DNA from: Apium graveolens
Taxonomy: Eukaryota; Streptophyta; Magnoliopsida; Apiales; Apiaceae
Reading direction: 5' to 3'
Length of the DNA: 64,000 bases
Assembly: GCF_009905375.1 (NCBI RefSeq)
Contig: NC_133647.1
Coordinates: 6,457,144 to 6,521,143, forward strand
Made by a program: the position numbers and the translations under genes. Below the pieces are notes generated by a model. That model did not search any database, was not told where the DNA came from, and saw only the letters and a program-made list of their open reading frames with translations. Positions 46,469-58,330 of this stretch are shown piece by piece. How positions within the stretch are numbered: position 1 is the stretch's first letter; each line of letters opens with the position of its first letter.

Positions 46469-48020
46469 TGTTAGTGTTTGTGCCATAGAGACAACACTAT
46501 GATGTTTTAGTTTAAGACATTTGGATTATTAATGTGTATGTTCTATTGATTATTCCGTTTATAATTTATTAATTCTTAAATTACTGTGATATAAATGTTA
46601 GATTAATAAATGTCCTTGAAACATGATATGCAATTCTATATTTCTAAGTATGTGACTTAGAAATGAGATTATAAGAATAGTATCAATATTCCTAAAGGTC
46701 TGTAGTCGAGTATTATAATTAAGGGACAATAATAATGTATTAAGACTGATGTGTTTATTAACTGATGATCACATCTCATTGATCATATGTATACTGATAC
46801 TAAAGTCAAAGATACAGGCATATGTATATGTACATGGTGCTGGATAGGCCCGATGTTAGATTCTACATGTTGGTTGTTCATAAGTAATTCTCACAGTGAT
46901 AATGATGTAATGGTCCTTAGACCTCAAGTCATTATATTTCTATTCGAGAATTAATATACATTGATTCCATTAAAAGTTATCCTTGATCGGGTAATGATAA
47001 AAGTGGACATTGGGAATATTATGAATCATATAAAAAATATGAATAATCTGGATGGGATTTAATCCTCCTTTTTTAGGAGTGATATTATTGGCCTCTTGTG
47101 TGAGCTAGACTATGAAATACGTGGCCACGCTCAAATATTGATTTGATATGATAGTCTACTCATTAATCAAGGAAACTTGGATTAAACTATGATGAGGATG
47201 ATACATTATATGCCTCTAGTTTAATCTATAATATTTTGTTAAAGGGACTATATTACATTGTATATTATTCACGAAAGGTTTAATAGATCACCGATTCAAT
47301 TTTATTACTTGGGTAGCAATGATGTATTACTATATGCCGCTCATTATTTACAATTTTAAATTAGATTTAAAATTCGTTGACAACGTAATAATAACCTATA
47401 GGGTCACACACAAAGAATGCTTGAAGGATTATTTAATTTAAATTGGATTTAAATTATATTAAAGTAATTTGAATTATTTATAATATTAATTAACTATGAC
47501 TTAATTAATTAGATAAATAATGATATTCAAATTTACTAATATTAATTATGAAATTCAGTTGTTAAATAATTAAGTGTGACTTAATTATTATACAAATAGG
47601 AATTTTGAAATAATAATAAATCTTAATTAGTTAAGAGTTATAATTCGTTTTTTTAATGTCTATATAATATCTCTTGTGGCTGATTTATAAGATTAGACTA
47701 TTACTTAAACCCTAGCCACCAAGGGAGAAGATGGAGAAATCAAGAAGAAACGAGTTTGTGCTAGTACACATCCAATTTTGAGTTCAAGCATTCGTGTGGA
47801 TACTGAAAGAGCGTAGATCACGAGAGCAGGATGCGTGGTGATTGAACAATATTTGGATCTCCATTATTCAACCAGTTTGTAAAGCTTCTTAAGGTAAACA
47901 ATCTGATCTACGAATTAAATATATGTTTTTCGCATGGATCTTGCGGTGGGTTTCAAAAATTCTGATTTTTCACGTTTTTAATTACTGTTTCCGTTGCATT
48001 TATATGATCGAAACCCTTCA
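46469..48020 (+). mobile_element. Solo LTR of the caatt copia, block B
   Basis: 1,552 bp, TGTTAGTGTT to ACCCTTCA, flanked by caatt at 46464-46468 and 48021-48025. Same target site as the element at 19161-25448. Recombination between its two LTRs removed the interior. Confidence 0.92.
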
Positions 48021-48540
48021 CAATTGACAACTATAGCTGACATGTCATGGATTAGCTCCGCACAAGTGTTAAATAGATCTTTTTGAGCTTGTGCAAAAGA
48101 AGTTAAGTCTCAAAACAACTATACAAGTAGGTGCACGTACCTCTAGTCATTGCCATTATAAGAGCACGAGCATTTTTAGATGTCCTAGATTCTGCGATTT
48201 TTTTAACACCTATAAAGTTTGTCTACGTGTTAATATAACTCCAATTAAAACAATCATACCTTTGAAACAGCTCCACGACCAATAATATAAGTAGAGAAAA
48301 TCAGTATTAATATTAATAAGCTTTCAGGGATTGTAAGCTAATGGTGCGAATTGAGCCTTTCTTAACCACATCTTCAATCTTCAGCAAAGTAATTCCGTCA
48401 TCTCCCATCAATCTCAAGCACAAAACTAACCCCCGATGTGGACATGCGTTGGTTAGGGCTTGTGATGTGAAGGTGGAAGAGTGTTTGAGCTTCATTGTTA
48501 ATTTGAGAAAGAAATAATTGGATAGTCCGCCAATTTTTGG
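48021..48540 (-). pseudogene. Exon-like fragment of an unrecognised gene, copy B
   Basis: Minus strand. An ATG at 48495-48493 opens a 60-codon frame to 48313. Further on, a GGTCGTGGAGCTGTTTCAAAG-like piece ends at a GT (48266 region), a second exon-like piece lies at about 48210-48140 between AG and GT, and a third runs into the copia target site. This looks like several exons of a host gene. I do not recognise the protein, and the frames between the pieces are not proven. A copia inserted into the last piece. Only B retains the first 289 bp. Confidence 0.35.
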
Positions 48541-48719
48541 CTCGTGAATTGTGCAAAGATCTGTGTCTAATATCTAATTCTTTTATTTCATTTTTTCAAC
48601 TTTTCTTATTTTAGTTAATACATTAAGTTTAAGAAATTTTAAGAATATGATATAATTAATGTAATATAAATGTGCATAATTGTATTTTATAATATATTAT
48701 ATATTGTATATATACAACT

Positions 48720-49230
48720 TTAAGGTTTAGTGATCCGTACGGTTGGATCATCGAACAAGAATTTTAATGAAATTAAAATTACAATTCGGGACATGACTGG
48801 TTAATGGGAACCCATATTGATCGTCGTTTCACTATTATCAAATCACAAAGTGTAAAATCTGATTTTTTTAAAAAAATATTACACATTTCTAAAATCATTC
48901 GGTAACATCATCTGTATTGTTGGATGGTCAAACAAGAATTTTAAAAAAATAAAACCACAATTAGCGACACGACTAAAAATATAAAAACACCACTCGGGAC
49001 AGGACTAGGTAAGAGGAACTAGTGTTGAAAGTAATTTGATTATTATAAAAGCACACGATATAAAATCTAAATTTATTTTAAAAAAATTATACATCTCAAA
49101 AATTATTAGGTAATATCATCTGTACGGTTCCATCGTCGAACAAGAATTTAAAAAAACTAGAATCACCACCTGAGACAAGACTAGGTAACACGAACCCATG
49201 TTGACCGTAGTTTGACTATTATTAATATAA
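48720..49230 (+). repeat. Second ~180-bp tandem repeat family, copy B
   Basis: Copy of 25861-26360, with the CCGTACGGTTGGATC marker at 48735 and variants near 48915 and 49125. Confidence 0.7.
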
Positions 49231-50243
49231 GTTATCTTTAAGTAAAAAATATTAAGTTTTCATAAACACCGAGAACTACCAATTAAATTATTTCTTGTAC
49301 AGACGTTGATACATAAAAAACATTATATATTCCAGTGTTAATAAAATATATAGATAACTAACTAATACACATCCAAAAGTTTCGTGTGTCATTTATTATA
49401 TTTTTTATTTTTTAATAAAATATAAAAAAAAACATTCAGGTTATAATTTAGTGGCATATAACTTAAGTAATATCAATAACTATAAAAATAAGGTAACTAA
49501 TTTACTCAACACGTAAAATTGTGAATTAAAAAAACTATTTAAAGGTAGGTATCTCCTTTACTAATAAATAATATTAATGTCAATTTAGTAGAAGAAAATC
49601 ATATTAAAAATTGAGAAAATATTAATAACTAATATTTGATTAAAAAAATAGATGTCAAATGCAACTTAGTTATTTAAAACCCATATTTCTAAAATCTACA
49701 ATTTCTACTTTTAGTAACTTTTGTAAAGGTCATTTAGTTGATAAATGCCTACTATTTTTGGGCCTAAGTTTGAAAAACCTTATAGTTTATAAATATGTAA
49801 TAACTTTGGGCCTGCTTGTATATGGTTGTACGGTCCATAATCCAAAACATTCTAGATACTTAAATTTTTCATTATATATGTTCAACCTAATAGCAAAGAG
49901 GAGCAAGAGGTTCATCTACAATTTTTAACACAAATACATCTTCTTTTAGTTTTTGTTCTCATTTCTCAAAAAAACAAAAATAATTTTCACAAGATCTCTT
50001 TTCTCAACAAAATAGTTTCATTTTCACCAAAAAGAAATTTATAGAGCAAAGAGCGGGCTTATACAAATTCATTAACATACATACATGTATTTATATATAT
50101 TTAGCATATTCGGTAATACTCTGTATCAAGATTAGTTGTTTTCAGTAGAAAAGAAATCCCATGCTTTATAGAATATTTTTTGTTGGATTAAAGTAAGTTC
50201 TCTTAATCCATGTTTCCTTGCTATATTTTTAATTTAATTTACC
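49231..50243. other. A+T-rich sequence without recognised gene, block B
   Basis: Copy of 26361-27385. It ends at the target site of the complete copia. Confidence 0.4.
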
Positions 50244-50248
50244 ATGTT

Positions 50249-50581
50249 TGTTGGGCTTTTAATCAAGACTGTTGGGCTATCAAGACTGCTGGGCTTGTTT
50301 TATTTTTATTGCTGAATAAATAATAGATAGATTTATCAGATATAGTAGTGTGACTTAGTCATGCACGTAGTTGAGTAGTTTTAGGAAGCGTTTGAATTAG
50401 TACCAGTACTGGAGTAATAGTAGGAATGTTTTCAGTCTTTTTCTGCACCACCTTCCTGGTTGGTTTCTATTATTTATGTATTGCAGTTTCTTTTAGTAAT
50501 ACAACAACGCAACTTTCTTTTCTCAGTTTTATATCTCAAACACTTTACATAAGTCTGTCTGTATAAATATTGCAGACAATA
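50249..50581 (+). repeat. 5' LTR of the complete copia
   Basis: Starts TGTTGGGC and ends GACAATA. Differs at eight positions from 54799-55131. The A in place of C before the final base pairs imperfectly with the TGTTG start. Confidence 0.95.
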
Positions 50582-50584
50582 TTT

Positions 50585-50596
50585 TGGTATCAGAGC
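50585..50596 (+). other. Primer-binding site of the complete copia
   Basis: TGGTATCAGAGC, three bases after the LTR, complementary to the 3' end of initiator-Met tRNA. Confidence 0.92.
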
Positions 50597-50612
50597 TTGA
50601 TAAAACCAGTGG

Positions 50613-53600
50613 ATGCCCAAGTACATGCCTAAGACATCAGTTGTAATGGAGACGCAGAAGCACAAAGAAGGCACTATTGGTTTGAGTTATCCTATGTTGG
50701 CGAAGAACAACTACACGTCGTGGTCACTGAAGCTAAAAGTCTATATGCAAGCACAAGGAGTGTGGGATGCTATAGACCCAGATGACCCAAAGGTAGCTGT
50801 AGAAGCAAGGATGGATAAAATAGCAATAACTACTATCTACCAGAGCATACCAGAGGAGGTATTGCTATCCATTGCTGAGAAGACATCCGCCAAGGAGGCC
50901 TGGGATGCGATCAAGACAATGTGCATAGGCGCTGACCGTGTACAAAAGGCGAAAGTACAAACATTAAAGACGGAGTTTGAGACGATGAGCATGAGGGAAA
51001 CGGACCAGCTTGACGACTTTTGTATGAAGTTGTATGGTATAGTAACAAATATCTGTGTTCTAGGAGAAAAGATGGAGGAATCCAACATCGTGAAGAAATT
51101 GCTTCGTGCAATTCCTTCAAGATATTTGCAGATTGCTTCAACCATAGAGCAATTTGAAAATATGGAAGAGATGACGGTAGATGAGGTGGTGGGTCGACTG
51201 AAGGCCCATGATGAAAGGTTGCGTGGACAGGTAGAAAGCACTGGAGGTCAACTTCTGTTAACTCAAGAGGAGTGGCAGAAAAGATCGAATAAGGATGGCC
51301 TTGAAAAGTATCGTTCTGGAGGTGGGAGTCGTGGTAAAGGAAAAGGTTTTGCCAAAAGCCATAGTACAGACAAAGGAAAACAGGGCCAAGCCGAAGATGG
51401 AGGTCGTGAAAATGGCTCAAGACGTGATAGGAGTAAGCTGAAATGCTATAATTGTGGCATTTACGGTCATTACGCATCAGAATGCAGAAAACCAAGGCGA
51501 GAAAAAGAGAAAAAACAAGAGGCAAATTTGACACAGATAGTTGATGACGAGCCAGCACTTCTGTTGTCTGAAAAGAATACAAGTGAAGGTGAGCTTGTCT
51601 TACTAAACGAGGGAGGAGTTGTTCCTAAGCTAAGTGCAGATGGTGACAGAAAAATACAGAGCAACTTGTGATATCTTGATAACGGGGCAAGCAACCATAT
51701 GACTGGGGATCGATCTAAATTCAAGGAACTATATGGAAATGTAGCTGGGCAGGTTCGTTTCGGAGATGGATCAACAGTCAACATAAAGGGAAAGGGATCG
51801 ATAGTTTTTTAATGCAAGAATGGAGAACAGAGGTTGTTGAAAGAGGTATATTTTATCCCAACTCTTTGTAGTAATATCATATCTTTGGGTCAACTGTCAG
51901 AAGAGGGGAATAGAGTAATTATGAAAGCTGAATTCTTGTGGGTTTATGACACGTTTGGAAAGCTGGTGATGAAGGTACGTCGATCTCCAAACAGACTCTA
52001 TAAAATAATTATTGAGGATACAGGAGGTGTTTGCTTGTTGTCAAGAGCTGAGGAAACAACTCGGTTGTGGCACACCAGACTCGGCCACGTTAATTTTAAG
52101 GCTATGTCAATTATGTCAGAAAATGATATGGTGTATAGTTTGCCAAAAATGGTACAACCAAAAGATGTGTGCCAGGGTTGTCTGGTATCTAAACAGACCA
52201 GAAAATCATTTCCTTCAAAAACGACGTTCACTGCAAGCAAAATTCTGGAGCTCATCCATGGTGACTTGTGTGGTCCCATTTCACCGCCAACACCAGGTGG
52301 CTGTCACTACTTCATGCTGCTAGTTGATGATTTCAGTAGAGTTATGTGGGTGTATATATTGAAAACAAAGGATGAGGCTCTGGATTCTTTCAGAAAGTTC
52401 AAAGCTCTGGTTGAAAATGGTCGTGAAGAAAAAATAAAAATCTTGAGGACAGACAGAGGTGGGGAGTTTTGCTCAGCAAAATTTAATGAATTTTGTGATG
52501 AAGCAGGCATCATGAGACATCTCACGGCACCTTATTCCCCGCAGCAAAATGGGGTGGTTGAACGTAGGAATAGAACCGTGGTTGAGATGGCAAGAAGCTT
52601 GTTGAAAGAAAGGGAAATGCCATCAAAATTTTGGAGTGAAGCAGTAAGGCACGCTGTTTACTTGTTGAACCGACTACCCACTAGAGCTCTAACTGGAAAA
52701 ACACCCTACGAGGCTTGGTCAGGTAACAAACCAAACATTGATCATGTTAAAATTTTTGGGTGTATGTCATATATGAAAATTCCTGCTGTTTATGTTAAGA
52801 AGTTGGATGACCGGAGTAAGCCGGTTGTGAACCTCGGTAAAGAACCAGGGTCCAAGGCATATCGTTTATTTGATCCAAAATCAGGGAGAATCCATGTAAG
52901 CAGGGATGTCATATTTGAGGAATCGAAAGGATGGCCATGGAATGACATAGAGATGGTTAAGGGTATTGTAGCACCTACATTTTCTGTGATCAACATTAGC
53001 ACAGGGGTGACAGAAACTAGTGAGCTTGAGCTGGAATCCCAGTCACCTTCATTTCAGTCGACTCCATACACACCTGAGAATTCTTGACTTTTAGAGTCCT
53101 CACAGTCAGCTGAACAAACAAGCAGAGCAACAGATTCATCACAAAGCATTGAACCGAGAAGATTCAGGTTGTTGGGAGAAATTTATGATGAAACAGAAGA
53201 GATAAAATTGCCTGATGATTTACTTCTGCTAAGTGTGGAAGAGCCCTCAAACTACCATGAAGCAGCCAAAGAAAAGGAGTGGAAAATTGCAATGAATCAA
53301 GAGATAGAATCGATAGAAAAAAATCAGACTTGGAGGCTAACAGAACTACCAGTTGGAAAAAGGGCGATTGGGCTAAAGTGGGTTTTCAAACTAAAGAAAA
53401 ATACTGAAGGAGAAGTCATCAAGTACAAAGCCCGTCTCGTAGCAAAAGGTTATGTATAAAAACAAGGGGTTGACTATGAAGAAGTTTTTGCCCCGGTTAC
53501 TCGGTTGGAGACAGTCCGGTTGATCTTGGCTCTTGCAGCTAAAAATGGACGGGAAGTCCATCATTTAGATGTAAAATCCGCCTTCCTCAATGGCGATTTG

Positions 53601-54785
53601 CAAGTGGAGGTATATGTTTTTTAGCCTGAAGGTTTCGAAAAAACTGGTGAGGAACATAAAGTGTACAGGCTTATGAAAGCTCTCTACGGATTGTGTCAGG
53701 CGCCAAGGGCATGGTATGCTCGCTTAAGGAGATGTCTTGAAGGACTGGGTTTTACTAAATGTCAACACGAGCATGCAGTTTATACACGTAGAGAAGGATA
53801 TGAGTCTCTGATAGTGGGTGTCTACGTGGATGATTTAATAATTACTGGGACAAGGCTATCGAATATAGGAAAATTTAAAGAGCAGATGGCTAAAGAGTTT
53901 GACATGTCTGATTTAGGCAAGTTGTCATACTACCTGGTTATTGAGGTCGAGTAAGGAAAGGACTACATAGAACTGAAGCAGGCTGCGTATGCGAGAAAAT
54001 TATTGGAGAAAGCTGGGATGTCTGAGTGTAACTCTGTGAAATATCCTATGGAGCCTAAAATCCAGTTGCACAAGGACGAGAAAGGAAAGGCTGTGAACCC
54101 AACTGATTATAAAAGCCTTGTGGGTAGTCTGAGATATTTGGTGCACACACGCCCATATATTTCATTTTCAGTTGGTGTTGTTAGCAGATACATGGAAAGA
54201 CCCACTGTCCTCCACTTGAATGCAGTGAAGCGTATAATGCGATACGTACGTGGAACTTTGGACTTCAGACTGGTTTACTTGAGAGGTAAAGGGAATTACC
54301 TGTTAGCAGGGTTTTCGGATAGTGATTTAGCTGGCAACTTGGATGACAGAAAGAGTACAGGTGGGTTAGCATTTTATCTGAATGAAAGTTTAATATCTTG
54401 GGTGTCACAGAAACAAAAATGCGTAGCTTTATCTTCGTGTGAAGCCGAGTTTATGGCTGCAACTGCTGCAGCATGTCAAGGCATATGGTTGCGTAAAGTT
54501 CTAAATCAAATCTCGGATGCATACATTGGACCTGTGGAACTGTACGTTGACAATAAATCTGCAATTGATCTGTCAAAGAATCCAGTATTTCATGGACGCG
54601 GCAAACATATTGATATTCGTTACCACTTTATTAGAGATTGTGTTGAGCGTGGAGAAGTGATCCTGAAGCATGTTCGAACAGAGGAGCAGAAGGCTGATAT
54701 TTTAACCAAAGCCATGTCGAAGGTGAAGTTCGAGCAGATGAGAGCGTTACTGGGAGTTAAAGATTTAGTCAAGAAAAGTCTTTGA
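50613..54785 (+). pseudogene. Copia gag-pol polyprotein, six nonsense codons
   Basis: A single frame of 1,390 codons without any frameshift, in copia order. Gag with UBN2 domain (about 20-200) and CCHC knuckle C278-C281-H286-C291. Protease with DNGAS at 356. Gag-pre-integrase zinc region from H487. Integrase with D551, D614 and E650 (35 residues between the last two). RT with D986 and YVDD at 1071-1074. RNase H with D1236, E1277, D1313 and D1362. In-frame stops: TGA 51669, TAA 51810, TGA 53085, TAA 53457, TAG 53622, TAA 53952 (residues 353, 400, 825, 949, 1004, 1114). Each could come from a single C-to-T or G-to-A change. The ATG at 50613 follows the primer site closely, and a second in-frame ATG is at 50646. 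Not able to make a full polyprotein. Confidence 0.93.
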
Positions 54786-54787
54786 TT

Positions 54788-54798
54788 AAGGAGGTGAA
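54788..54798 (+). other. Polypurine tract of the complete copia
   Basis: AGGAGGTGAA-type purine run between the pol stop and the 3' LTR. Confidence 0.75.
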
Positions 54799-55131
54799 TG
54801 TTGGGCTTTTAATCAAGTCTGTTGGACTATCAAGACTGCTGGGCTTGTTTTATTTTAATTGCTGAATAAATAATAGATAGATTTATCAGATATAGTCGTG
54901 TGACTTAGTCATGCACGTAGCTGAGTAGTTTTAGGAAGCGTTTGAATTAGTAGCAGTACTGGAGTAATAGTAGGAATGTTTTCAGTCTTTTTCTGCACCA
55001 CCTTCCTGGTTGGTTTCTATTATTTATGTATTGCAGTTTCTTTTAATAATACAACAACGCAACTTTCTTTTCTCAGTTTTATATCTCAAACACTTTACAT
55101 AAGTCTGTCTGTATAAAGATTGCAGACAATA
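54799..55131 (+). repeat. 3' LTR of the complete copia
   Basis: 333 bp, same length as the 5' LTR with eight substitutions and no indel. Confidence 0.95.
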
Positions 55132-55136
55132 ATGTT

Positions 55137-55940
55137 TTCATCTAACAATCAGAATAGATCTTGTAGATTACATTTAATATGAAGGATTTGATTGATAATA
55201 AAGAAATATTCAGTAAAAATGATTAATTTAAGATTGAGTATATACAAATTGATAGTTGTTATTTATGTATATAAGTAAGTAGATATATTTTTATATTTAT
55301 ATTAATTTTCACATTTAATAATTTTATGTCCATAAAATATTTACAGGAAATAATGAAGAAAATGCTACACAAATATGAAAGCAGATGATGAAAATCATGG
55401 TACTTTAACAATATTAGAAATGAATCTTCATTATGTACTGTCTATTTAGACTTTATAACTTTTTGGAATTTTTAAATTTTTTGAATATTATTCTTGCTTT
55501 AGAGACACTTGGGCAAACTCGAATGTCAATTGCAAAGATGATGGCTGTGGCATGGGCTGAGTCATCACCTGTACATGATTTGGAGCCAGGGCGGAGCAAC
55601 TGGGGAATTGATGGAAAAGAAGGTCTGTCACCTAGCAGATGGTACAAATCCTGCAAGTACACCAAGTACTGCTGAGGAGCCATTCATCATTGTAGGAATA
55701 TAAGTATAAAGGGAAAATTAATTGAAACGTTGTTAAACTATTAGCCTTTTAATTCAAACGTTGTTAAATAGGTCCCTGAATTATTATTATTTTTTTACTT
55801 TTTCCAATCCCTCGACATTTAATTTTTTCTAATTCTCATACTTCCGTATAATGTTGACTAACAGACTTTATTCAAATATGAGGAGGTAAATAAAAAATAA
55901 AAAATGCTGAGTTGTATTCTTAAATGGCAGATATGCGATG
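55137..55940. other. Block B sequence after the copia, no clear gene
   Basis: Continues the interrupted A-like sequence (27390-28640) without the small TIR element. Includes the same G+C-richer stretch open on both strands (55450-55680). Confidence 0.4.
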
Positions 55941-55947
55941 AAACTCC

Positions 55948-57040
55948 ATGAAATTCACTAATAGACTTAAAAACGTGCAATTTGCAAATTATGCTAAAAA
56001 TCTAGGTTACAACTCACGAAACCAACTTTCAAAAGCAGTTTCAAGGATAAAAATATTGGACATAATATTCAAAGACTATTATAAAATCATGAAATTTAAA
56101 CTAACATTTCAAGACAACATAATACAAGAATTAGAGAAGTATTTGGTTGAAGTCCCGTTGTTGGCCAAACCGGTTTTAAATGAAACTTTGTGTTTGTACT
56201 TGGCTGTTTCAGAAAACGACTTGAGCGTTGTGTTGGTAATGGAGGAAGAGGCTAAAGTTCAGAAACCAATCTACTATATCAGCAAGATTCTACATCGAGC
56301 TGAGTTAAACTATTCGACTATAGAAAAGTTTGCCCTAGCCCTGATTATGACTTCAAGGAAATTGCATCTTTATTCCAAGTGCATAAGATTAAAGTATTGA
56401 TAAATCAGCCTTTGAAAAACATCATTCATAGTCCAAAGGCCAGTGTAAGATTAATTAATGGGCAATAGAGCTTGGTGACTTTGATATCAACTATAGACCT
56501 AAAACAATAACTAAAGCTCAAGCATTGATTGACTTCGTGTTGAATGTGCCATCGACAACCAAGAAGTCGGGGGTAGGAAGATACTCAAGGAGATATGAAT
56601 GAAAAAGAGGAAGAGAAGAAATTTGAGACCAAGGAATTTTGGGTGCTCTATTTTGATGGGGCATAAAAATAAAATTCGAGTGGAGATGGGCTAGTATTGT
56701 AGAGCCCAGATGGTTTCATGATTAAATATTCCATGAAGTTGGATTTTCTTAGTATGAACAACGAGGTAAAATCTGAAGCTCTGATAGCAGGACTTTGCCT
56801 AGATGGAACTGAGAGTTAAAAACTTGAAGTTCTATTGAGATTCAAAGTTTGCGGTGACCCAAGTTAAGGGAGAATTTGAGGCAAGGGATGAAACCATTAC
56901 TAAATATACGAGACTTGTGAGAGCTATGATGAGTCAGTTTGCTTAATTCCATGTTGAGTACATCCCAAGAAAGGAAAATTCTAAGGCAAAAGCGTTGTCT
57001 AAGTTTGCTTTGTCAGAATTAGAAGAATGTTCTGGAAGAC
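55948..57040 (+). pseudogene. Tat-type gypsy RNase H and second RNase H remnant, copy B
   Basis: The 150-codon frame at 55948-56400 is intact where A is broken. It spans the end of the RT connection (FKDYYKIMKF, LEKYLVEVPLLAKPV) and the start of RNase H (LCLYLAVSEN, VQKPIYYIS, YSTIEKFALALI). It then shifts frame. Pieces of the rest of RNase H and of the second, archaeal-type RNase H follow (56400-57010; FDGA, SSGDGL, ALIAG), broken by several stops. The sequence joins the TA tract of the satellite array at about 57048. The Tat lineage is inferred from the second RNase H. Confidence 0.78.
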
Positions 57041-57047
57041 TGTTGAG

Positions 57048-57054
57048 TATATCA

Positions 57055-57091
<37 letters not shown>

Positions 57092-57948
57092 ACATCCATA
57101 CGGTTGGATTGATGAAAAGTATTTTTTAAAAAGTAGAAACACAAATTCAGGACTAAATACTAATTAGTTGTACTAGTCAAACTGATGTCTGACTATTAAA
57201 ATGGAAAACTAAATAAAATTATTTTGATCTGAAACTTTGATTTATCACTAATATATATATTTATTGACATCTATATGGTTGGATCTCTGAAAAATATCTT
57301 TAAAAAAATCGAAACACCAATTCATGACTAAAAACAAGTTAGTTGTACTACTCAAACTGATGTTTGACTATTAAAATGAAAAACCAAATAAATTTATTTT
57401 GAACTGAAAATTTGATTATATCACTAATATATATCTAGTCATATCCATATGGTTGGATAGATAATTAAAAAAAAATAAAATCGAAACACCAATTCAGGAC
57501 TCAACACTATGTAGTTATGCTAGTCAAACCGATGTTTGACTTTTAAAATGGCAAACCAAATAAAATTATTTTGATCTAAAAATTTGGTTCTATCACTAAT
57601 ATAACTAGGTCAATTGACATCCATACGGTTGGATCGATGAAAAATATTTAAAAAAAATCAAAACACCAATTCAGGAGTACTAGACATTAGTTAGCTATTT
57701 TAGTTAAACTGATGCCTCATTGTTAAAATGGTAAACCAAATAAATTATTTTGATCAGAAATTTTAGTTATATCACTAATATCTATATATATTTACATCCA
57801 TACGGTTAGATCGATGAAAAACATTTTTAAAAATCCGAAACACCATGTCAGGACTAAACACTAGTTAGTTGTACTAGTCAAACTGATGCCTGACTTTTAA
57901 AATGGCATACCAAATAAAATTATTTTCATTTAAAATTTTGGTATATCA

Positions 57949-57989
<41 letters not shown>

Positions 57990-58020
57990 ACATCCATACG
58001 GTTGGATCGATGAAGAATAT
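57048..58020 (+). repeat. ~175-bp tandem repeat array, copy B (six units)
   Basis: Markers at 57102, 57277, 57451, 57627, 57804 and 58000, spaced 174-196 bp. Long TA tracts are at 57057-57089 and 57950-57987. Same unit order as copy A. Confidence 0.9.
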
Positions 58021-58291
58021 TTTAAAAAAAATTGAAACGCCAATCCATGTGTCAATGTTGAAGCATTATTTTCCAGATTCGAATCATGTGATAGAATATG
58101 AGCCAATCGAGATTCAGCCAGACTTGTCTTTTGTACAACGACCAGTACAGATTTTAGACCGGCAGGAAATAGTGCTTAGGAATAAGTCTGTGTCTTTAGT
58201 GCGAGTCTTGTGGAAGAATCCCAAGGTTGAAGAATCGACTTGGGAGTTGGAAAGCGAAATGCGAACTGAATATTCTCACTTGTTTTCTTAA
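58021..58291 (+). pseudogene. Gypsy integrase C-terminus with chromodomain-like tail, copy B
   Basis: The best copy of this module: the frame is open through the tail to TAA at 58289-58291, including HVSMLKHYFPDSNHV, the IEIQPDLSF region and VLWKNPKVEESTWELE. The open frame extends upstream into satellite sequence to 57902, where it encodes an Ile-Tyr run from the TA tract, but that part is not gypsy protein. The integrase core is absent, so it is a fragment in spite of the open frame. Confidence 0.82.
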
Positions 58292-58330
58292 ACTGATTCT
58301 GAGGACAGAATCCTGTTAAGGGGGGAATGA

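Larger units (their letters stand above)
50249..55131 (+). mobile_element. Full-length Ty1/copia element (Ivana/Oryco-like), TSD atgtt
   Basis: 4,883 bp with two 333-bp LTRs, a primer-binding site, one gag-pol frame and a purine tract. The target duplication is atgtt at 50244-50248 and 55132-55136. The empty site is seen in block A near 27385. The LTRs differ at 8 of 333 positions by my count (about 2.4%), so the insertion is fairly recent. Its termini are TG...TA instead of TG...CA. Integrase and RT style suggests the Ivana/Oryco lineage; that is a judgement from motifs. Confidence 0.95.

Noticed and set aside
50911..51582. 223-codon minus-strand open frame
   Set aside because: Antisense shadow of the copia gag; no motif of its own.
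57902..58290. 129-codon frame as a small protein with an Ile-Tyr run
   Set aside because: The first part is TA microsatellite and satellite; the rest is the gypsy integrase tail.
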